A DNA stretch of 64,000 nt from Thermochaetoides thermophila DSM 1495 (taxonomy: Eukaryota > Ascomycota > Sordariomycetes > Sordariales > Chaetomiaceae): NCBI RefSeq assembly GCF_000221225.1, contig NW_006383031.1, forward strand, positions 186,001 to 250,000, read 5' to 3'. Within the stretch, counting starts at the first letter, position 1. Every line of letters starts with the position of its first letter. The notes beneath the pieces were generated by a model, which ran no database searches, was not told the origin of the DNA, and saw only the letters and a list, made by a program, of their open reading frames with translations. Positions 56,290 through 64,000 of this stretch are shown here, piece by piece. Made by a program: the position numbers and the translations under genes.

Positions 56290-59200
56290 CTGGAACCAAT
56301 TATAGGACAATATCGAGTTCACCCTCTCTCTAATAACCCCTCTTTTACAATACAGAGCTCTCTAAGATGCAGGAATCTGGCTATAACGATTTTTATTCTC
56401 ATTTAAGAATCTCTGGGCTAACAGTATTTTCACCCAGGTCAGACAACATGAAAATCAATTAATTTGCTACAAACCCCAATTGTGGTACTCCCTAGTGTAG
56501 GAAAGAACCTGGCAAGCTCTCATATTCATTTCAGGGCTGCTCATAAACTTGCGCAGAAACCAAGCGGGATAATTTCCCAACATCGCGGCCAACAGGGATG
56601 AATGAGGCTGGACTTAAGGCAAACAACTCGAAGAACAAAAAATTCATCCCAGAAGTTTGAAAATAGAGGGGAACCAATTGCGATCTCAACCGCAAATTTT
56701 TCACTCCTGAAACTAAAACCGGAAAGAGCATCCCACTGAATGACAGCACTCAGATGGCATGATAACAAGCAGTCACCGCCTGCTGGGCCAAGACTGTCAA
56801 CGCAGACGGGCGGGCGCGGAAAGCGTAGCCGTGAAGTTGGGAGTCCCACTCAGCGCTTGAATGGAGATGAAACCTTGCAGGGAAGACATTCTTTGAAGTA
56901 CTGGAAAGCTATGGAGATCAATGCTAGATAACAAGAAAGGAAAGAGCTAATTCTTTTGGGATTGGTCACATGATGAGCAGGCAGGCTATCACCAAGAGCT
57001 GGACATTTGGGATGAGGAGAAGGCATTGAGCCCCATTGGATACCACTAGACTTAGAGGATACCTTAATATCTCGACCACAAGAGGGCCAGAACGGTGGCA
57101 ACAGAGGAAGCCCAATCAGTGTCTAGATATACCCAAGGCAACAGGAGATTGTCGTATTGGACAGACTCATGGGATTTGCTTTGACATGGACTCGGGAGAG
57201 ATTTACGGAGAGTTCAGATCAGAGAAAAAGATCTCTCCAAGCAATTGCAATCCGAGCAGAAAGGGAAATCAAACTCACCATAGCCCCTCCAGTCGGGAGA
57301 GATCCAAGCCAACACCGCGTCAGACCTACGAATCCATCAGGCCAAACGAGATAGAAAGAGGAAAAGTGGGAAACTCCCTCACATGGCCCACACGATGGGG
57401 CTCCCCCAGAGTCTCGAGTCCGAGCACAAAGCCAGCAGCCCAGGTTTGGTTACCATTCAGACCCAGTGCTGACCGCTCAAGACAGAGAAAGCCTAGAAGG
57501 GGGTCAATAAGAAAAGGATTAGCACGAAAGACAAAGACGTATCTGGTCAGTGTCGCCCTCCAGCTGGCTGACAATGCCCAATAGAAATCAAAGTCGAGCA
57601 GGGAAGCTGTGACATCTCGACAGATAATTGTCCCAACAGGGCGTTAGCAATAAGGAGAGGACAGACGGGCCCGACAGGCTGGAAGCTGGGGACATTGCTG
57701 CGGCCCACGCCTCGTGTTCTCCAGATTGTGGGCGGAGCGAGTCGATGGAGGAGTGCAACTTGCAGACTCCGTTGTCTCCGCCACGGTGGCACGCTGGACC
57801 CGTCCTTAGACTTCTATGACAAATGGATACCGTTAATAGCATCCTGCGTCTTGCAGCGTGTAGGATTAATCTGCCAGCCCCCAACAAGCTCCTGTGCCTG
57901 TCGATCAGTAACATGTGGTCACTCACACCCCATAATTGCCATAATTGCCCAAGACGTGTAGCAGGATGCATGATTCTGGTATTGATTCTCGCAGTCGGCC
58001 GAGGTAAATAGCTCGATGCGTCTGCTACCCCTCCTTCATCCCATCACCGTGTCGAGGTGGCAGAGATGCGGTCGACGATCAATGAGAGACGAGAATCTCC
58101 TTGGAGCTCGCCACATCCCGGGAAACAGGCCAAGATACCGAGGTCTTGGAAAGACGCTAAGAAGAGTTGGGACGATTTTTGCGGATGCCAAGCGTCGAAG
58201 GGAAGCAGAGCCTCGAGGCGGCCGGTGAACAAGAGGGACTGGGCTAGGCGAAGTATCCTCGCACCGCAGCGGGCTTGGGCTGCATGATGTCAGATCGTTC
58301 CGCTGTCGAGAGGGGAGAAGCTCCAGGCTCCAGCGCAGCTCCATCATCGGACGACGACGACCAATCGCAAGCAAAACCAGAAATCGGCGTGTCGGCTAGA
58401 AGAGGGTTGGCGGGCGCAGAACAACCTTAGCGGTTGGTTGGCGGAGGGTTGGCGCACCCTGGGGATTGGATAGGACGAGGGAAAAATGACGGACAATGAG
58501 TGGTCAACCCCTCTTCTCCTCCACTCACTCCCCCCCCCCCACCTCCTCCGCAAATTTCCCCGCGTTTGCGGAGAAAGACCGCGGCAGTTCGACCGATGGA
58601 ACACAGGACCCCTGCCGACCAACCCCCCCTGCTGCCATGCCAAGCATGCGCCTCGAACGCCACCATGTCGGCGACGGTGCAGTAGTGCCAGCCCAGCATG
58701 ACCCCCAGCAGCCTCGACACACCGTCCACACGTGCCCAGCATGGCCTTCCCTGCTCTGCAACGGCGACGACATCCTGATCGGGAATCTTGGCCCTTGAGC
58801 CAAATCTGACAGCTCGCAACGTTTCTCCATTTCTTGATGGGGGAGATGGGGTCACTGGGTCAGCAAGAAGCCATTGGGACGACGACAGGACCCGTTCCCC
58901 AGCTGATTCGACTAGAGAGCCTGTCCCTCCTGACCTCTCTGGCTGGCCTGGCTGGTCGCGAGGAGACGACAAGTTTGACGACGGCCTCGTCCTCGAGCTT
59001 TGTCGGTTGTGGGTTTTCAAAGGGGCGGTGGAGGAGGAGGCAAGAGTGCAGCACCTGGACTCTTGGACCTGGGGAAAATGGAGCCAGAAGCATGTCAAGC
59101 GCCGGATGAGGTACCAGAACGCGTGGATTGGGCAGAAGTTGGAGTCGACTGGACTCGAGCTACCGGGCCCGGTCGTTCGGCTGTGCTTGGCTCACATCTG

Positions 59201-59602
59201 GGGCCGTCCCGGCGAGGAGGGCAACAAGGAACTCTGGGGAAGATCCAGAGTCAGCCATTGGACGAGAGACCAACGTCGACAGGCTTGTTTCTTGCTCGCA
59301 TGCTCATCATCCATCACCGCGCTAGACATCCAAGATGCGGGGGTGGAACTGTCACACGAGGCGACCCGGTAATGGAGATCCAGGCCGGTCAGCCAGGGAG
59401 GGGTTGAAGGCAAGATTGTAGTCGTCCATTACTTATACCACCTCGATACCCTCCTTTACTCGTGTCTTTTCGTTCCTCGTCCCTCGCCTTCATCTTCACC
59501 CGCAAGCAGAACCTCGACTCTTCGCCTCTTGACCACCCAAAACGTCACAAAAACTCCTTCGACCAGACACCAGACAACAGCACACAGCTACACGAGACCA
59601 AC
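56290..59602. other. 3.3 kb spacer and transporter upstream region
   Basis: Between decayed copy 3 and the MFS transporter. Purine-rich stretches occur at 56880-57560. Overlapping open frames of 100-220 codons on both strands (for example plus 57036-57584 and minus 58427-59098) have no motifs or splice support, and I do not call them. The last 150 bases are a C-rich leader typical of a highly expressed fungal transcript. Confidence 0.45.
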
Positions 59603-61331
59603 ATGTCCGGTTCGCAGGAGAAGGTGGCCGTCGAGACGGTCGAGGCCGCCGACTCGGACCGTGGCACCAAGGAGTCTGGCATCGCCTCGCCGGCCCCTAT
59701 CAACCCCGATGACTTCGGCTTCACGCCGCAGGAACAGAAAAAAATCATCCGCCAGATCGACCGGCGTCTTGTCTTGACGGTCGGCGCCCTGTACTGCATC
59801 AGCTTGATGGACCGTACCAACCTGGGCGCTGCCATGATCGCCGGCATGGGCACCGATCTCAAGCTCATTGGCAACCGCTATGTATGAACCCAAGCGACCT
59901 TTTCTTTTCTTTTCTTTTTTTTTTGACAGAGCGACCGACTAACACAGTCCAGAGCGTCATCACTCTCGTCTTCTTCGTCACCTATGTCATCTTCCAGCCG
60001 CCCTCAACTGTCATCTGCCGCAAGATCGGACCCAGGTTGCACATGTCTGTCATCACGGTTCTCTGGGGCGGTGTCATGATTGGCATGGGTTTCATCCCAA
60101 CTTGGGGCGGCATGACGGCGATGCGTCTGATTCTCGGTGTCCTCGAGGCTGGTTTCTTCCCCAGCTGCGTCTATCTGCTGAGCACCTGGTATACGAGGTG
60201 TAAGAACTGTCCAGCATTATCATCGAGGATGAAAGAGCACGGCTAACTCCAGCAGACGAGGTCGGCGTGCGCAACTCGATCTTCTATCTCTGCGGTTCGG
60301 CCGCGTCTGCCTGCGCGGGTATCCTGGCCTATGGCGTAAGTTTCTCGCACTTGTGGGGTAAAGATGACTTGGATGCTGACCGCCGTAGCTCATGCAAATG
60401 GCTGGCCTGGCTAATCTCAACGGCTGGCGCTGGATCTTCATCATCGAGGGTATCCTTACCGTTCTTCTGGGTACCGCTGGCTACTGGCTGCTGGTTGACT
60501 TCCCCGATTCGAAGCGCAAGACCTGGGCTTTCCTGGGTGAGCGCGAGCGTGCTTGGATCTGCGCCCGCGTGCAACAGGACCGCGGTGATGTCAAGCCTCA
60601 GCCCTTCTCGATCATCAAGTATCTCAGGCCGGCGCTTGACATCAAGATCTGGGCGTACGCCATGATCTTTTTCAACACCACCACCGTCACCTATGCCCTC
60701 GCTTACTTCATGCCCATCATTCTGCAGTATAACATGGGCTTCAGCGTCGGCGCTGCCCAGTGCCTGGTGGCTCCTCCTTATGTCTTCGGCGGTATCGTCA
60801 CCTACCTGACCGGTCTTGCCGGCGACAAGTTCCGCCTTCGTGGTCCCATCATCATCTTCAACTGCATCCTGGTCCTCATCGGTCTACCCATCGTCGGCTG
60901 GGCCACCTCGCCCGGTGTCCGCTACTTCGGCATCTTCCTCATGACCGCCGGCGGCAACGCCAACGTCCCCGCTGCCATGTCCTACCAGGCCAACAACATC
61001 CGCGGCCAGTGGAAGCGCGCTCTGTGCTCGGCTACCTTCGTCTCTTTTGGTGGTATCGGTGGTATCGCTGGCTCGCTGGTCTTCCGCTCGCAGGACAGCC
61101 CGCACTACCGCCCCGGTCTGTATGCCTGCTTCGCCACGACCGGTCTCAACATTCTCCTCGTTTGCCTGCTCAGTCTCTACTTCCGCCATGCCAACGCGAA
61201 GGCTGACCGCGGGGAGGTTGAGCTTGAGTGCGATGGGGTGAGTATCTTTGGCTACATGAAGTCCTTTTGGATAGGATGCTAACGACTTACAGGATGATGA
61301 CTACGAGCCTGGCTTCCGCTATACTTATTAA
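59603..61331 (+). CDS. MFS transporter, anion:cation symporter (Dal5/Tna1-like) family
   Basis: Plasma-membrane carrier predicted to import an organic anion (allantoate, nicotinate or similar) with protons. Five exons (59603-59881, 59953-60199, 60256-60335, 60389-61237, 61293-61331; introns 71, 56, 53 and 55 bp) give 497 residues. The cytosolic N-terminus (about 60 residues, acidic) is followed by RQIDRRLVLTVGALYCISLMDRTNLGAA, the hallmark of the family's first helix. Further elements are YVIFQPPSTVICRKIGPR, RLILGVLEAGFFPSCVYLLSTWY, the second half from YAMIFFNTTTVTYALAYFMP, and RGQWKRAL with FRSQDSPHYRPGL near the end. Twelve helices are expected. Start at 59603 is chosen because the frame upstream lacks coding character. 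The last exon encodes only the short acidic tail DDDYEPGFRYTY. Substrate cannot be read from sequence. Confidence 0.92.
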
Positions 61332-64000
61332 ACGAAATGATTATGGATATGAGGTGTGTTGGCCAGACCACGCATCTACGTTTTGGATATGACTAGTGTG
61401 CTATTGGAGGGATCTGGGACCAACATTTTTGAATGATAAGCTAGTTTAGTATTGCTATGCTGGCCTCTCTGGAAGGGCGGCAATGATGATGAAATTCATC
61501 ACTCTACCTTTCAAGTTTGTCCCCTTGGGTTATGATTGTGTTTTTGAATGTGAGACATTTCTTTCTTTTTTTTTTTTTGGTTCATTGTTCCCGCTCGTAA
61601 TGTTTTGGGCTCCCCGACTCAACAATCCGAGTCGGGGCTCAAACAGATGCCCTGGATGAACGTTCGTCCAAAATCGTCGAGTCGAGTCCACCCACTCCAT
61701 CTAACCTATCACCACTCCACGCCTCTACACACCTCCACACCTCCACACCTCCACGCCAGCCAGAACGACAGGCTCCATCGCATCTCAGATGGAGCTAACT
61801 TCAACCTCCGCATCAAGGATCATCGTTGGCAAAAGATTGGTTCCTGTCTAACCAAGCGGAAAGAGAGATAATTCTTTTCGTCTCCCCCCGCAATTTCAGC
61901 GGAGTATGCTTGCGCCCACATCCCTTCGATGACGAGCCCACTCAAAACAGCTGGACTGGGTTTCCACATCCTTTTGACAGTTTTGGTTTGGTGGTCCACT
62001 GATGGTCCACGTGGGTGTCAAAGCCCGTCAAGACGGACGAGGGACATGGAACTGTGTCATTAACATGCCAAGGAGGGGAGGGGACATGACTCAGGTACTT
62101 GGGGGAAGAGGGCAAGGCAGAGAAGACGGGCAGACAGGGAGGGCAATTGACAGGTTGGTTGGGGAAAGGGAGCTAGGCAAACTTGGCTTGGGGTCAGGAA
62201 GCTGAACCGGCGGGAGAATAAAAAGCCTGATTCTCAGGGTCCCTGGACTGGAGAGTGAATGAAAAAAAGGGGTAAGCTGACTGCTGGATGGACTCAATTG
62301 GGGTGGGGGACGGTGAAAAAAAAAAAAAAAAAAGGTACGGCGGCTCCACCTAAGCCTACAGAAAGTTTGGGAAAGTAAAGGAGAGATGACCACGACAACG
62401 GAACACGTCGTTCAGGAGGGTGCCAGTGCCAAGGGTCGGTGTGTCCCAGGAGCGTGGAGATGAGGGAAACAAACAGGAAAGGAGCAGTAAGGGTTGGGTG
62501 TCATTAGGACTCTGGGAGAAAAACGGGGGCCAAGCTGGGAATGAGACCAAAGATGGAGTAAGTTTGAGCAAGCCCAATTGCCCTATTGTGTTCTATGTGT
62601 TGCGTGCATTACGATGTTGACTGGCTTGCAGACAGACGAGAGACCGACGATGCAAGCCATTGATCGGGGAGAAAACTGTACTCGACCGCCGCTGGGGAAA
62701 CTAAAAAGTCCCGACATCGACATCGGGAACCAACTGCTCGGCGGTCCTCTTTTTGCGGAGGCTGCTGAAACATTCAGGGTCAGATCGTCTAGATTTTGTC
62801 GTTCAGCTATCCAACACACTCTCTTTCCTTGCCGGTTTCTCTCACTTGGTCGGCGTTCGGCTCGGTCCCGGCTATACCTTCACCCCCTGGCAGGGGTGGG
62901 ATTACATAAGCCACTAACATACACTAACATGACTTCAGTTGACTAAGCACTCGCCACTCCTACATATTGCAATACTTGTCTACGACAAAGGAGGAATGAT
63001 GAACCGGCAATGTTAATCCAGCGGTCAGGCCCAGAGATAAGATTCATACACTCGGAGGTCGCCGTCGGTGGGAGCGAGAACGGGAGGGAAAACAGGGAGG
63101 GGGAGATGGGGCGGTAGTGGCGGCGACGATGGAGTCAGTTAACCGGCTAACGCATTCTGGTGGTGCCTCGGTCTCTTATCGGCTGGACAGGGTGCTAGGT
63201 TTTCTTGGTCCGGCAGGGTTTTTTTTTTCTGGTTCAAGTCTTGGTCTTGGGAGGTTAAGTAAAGGGGCTGGGGCTGGGGCTGGGTCCTGAGTGGATGTGG
63301 GAGTCGTGGTTTGCTTTTGCGGTCTGTGTTGACAATGGGGAGTCGTCGTGGTCGGGGATGCATTAGGTCAGGTCCAGGAAGGGGAAGGGAGGTAGGACGC
63401 CATTAGGAGGAGCGCAAAACAGGAGGGGAAAAACGGGACGTCTGCCATGCCGAGAAGGTAGGTAGGTAGGTAGGTAGGTCATTTTGGCTGTGCGCGCACG
63501 CGTGTGTGTGTCTGCTGCTTGTTGGTGGTGGTGGTGGTGCTGTGTCGGGATGCTGCTGTGGGTGTCTTGTCTCCTTCGGTCACTCATCCCGCTGTTTGCC
63601 AGGAGTGATGCTCGCTCCGCAAACAACCACATCGCAAAATACTGTGATACCCATCCTTTTTCGCATCGCGAACGGATCTACATGAAACTCGCAAGACAGT
63701 GGTGATGGGATGCTGATGTTTATATCCCAATCACAAACCCGTCTCACTCCATCCGTCTGTCAGGCTCCATCGCAAATAACCTCGGCAAAATCGCCCCCAA
63801 GAACCTGATAAGCGTCGGCTAGCTGGATCCCAGGAACCGGAACGGAAATATGTTCGGATATCAAAAGCAGCTGAACATCGGGTATCGGGCGTGACGGAGA
63901 ACAAAGATCGGATTTCGATGATTCAGGCTCGGCTGTTGTTGAGTAAACAAACAACGAAGCTTAGGCAAGGGAAGAAGGACTCTATAGATATCTATCTATC
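61332..64000. other. terminal low-complexity spacer, no gene seen
   Basis: About 2.7 kb after the transporter. Contains T and A runs (61565-61579, 62316-62333), an imperfect 8-base CTCCACAC tandem (about 61733-61755), and a GGTA tandem (63457-63479). Open frames are short and compositionally biased. The right end may be upstream sequence of a gene beyond the window. Confidence 0.5.
63457..63479. repeat. (GGTA)n microsatellite
   Basis: Nearly six GGTA units in a row, followed 25 bases later by a GTGTGT/GGTGGT-rich stretch (63500-63541). Simple repeat in a gene-free region. Confidence 0.85.

Noticed and set aside
57036..57584. 182-codon open frame on the plus strand
   Set aside because: Purine-rich, Arg/Lys/Ser-biased composition typical of a chance open frame; no intron or domain evidence.
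58427..59098. 223-codon open frame on the minus strand upstream of the transporter
   Set aside because: Low-complexity Gly/Ser-rich translation in a C/G-rich promoter region; no homology recognised.

Overview
This is nuclear DNA from a filamentous ascomycete (Pezizomycotina). The genes have short spliceosomal introns, mostly 50-120 bp, with GTAAGT/GTATGT donors, GCTAAC/GCTGAC branch sites and YAG acceptors. Genes are monocistronic on both strands with long UTR/intergenic spacers. The families present (a Zn2Cys6 regulator of the PRO1/ADV-1/NosA/RosA group, LaeA-like methyltransferases, a fungal SET protein, a Dal5-type MFS carrier) point the same way. I cannot name the species. I rebuilt gene models by hand-splicing and checked that reading frame is kept across every junction.

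Left part (1-21 kb) is conserved housekeeping: glutaryl-CoA dehydrogenase (-), SYS1 (-), COA6 (+), the phosphatidylinositol-4-phosphate 5-kinase MSS4 (-), allantoinase (-), mitochondrial polyprenyl diphosphate synthase COQ1 (-) diverging from the V-ATPase assembly factor VMA12 (+), an ESCO-type zinc-finger protein (+) and a phosphatidylserine-decarboxylase-like pyruvoyl enzyme (+). A gene-free stretch of about 4.6 kb follows.

Middle part (25.6-47 kb) is regulatory and less conserved: the Zn2Cys6 regulator (+), a membrane-anchored AAA ATPase (-), a disordered 603-residue protein with an in-frame stop followed by coding-like sequence (+), a REB1/TTF-I-like Myb protein with long acidic repeats (+), a disordered protein with a C-terminal membrane segment (-), a copper amine oxidase (-), an unrecognised 228-residue protein (-) and a Cys/His-rich protein (-).

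Right part (48-64 kb) is the most dynamic. A SET-domain protein with an N-terminal hydrophobic leader (+) is followed by one intact LaeA-like SAM methyltransferase (-) and, head-to-tail behind it, two decayed copies of the same gene. The window closes with an MFS anion:cation symporter-type transporter (+) between long, apparently gene-free, low-complexity spacers.

The genes do not form an obvious single pathway or biosynthetic cluster. The clearest non-routine signals are the one-intact-plus-two-dead methyltransferase array, the stop codon followed by a plausible coding tail at 34330-34413, and an apparent frame break in the proline tract at the N-terminus of the AAA ATPase. I saw no convincing tRNA, rRNA, CRISPR array or autonomous transposon by eye.
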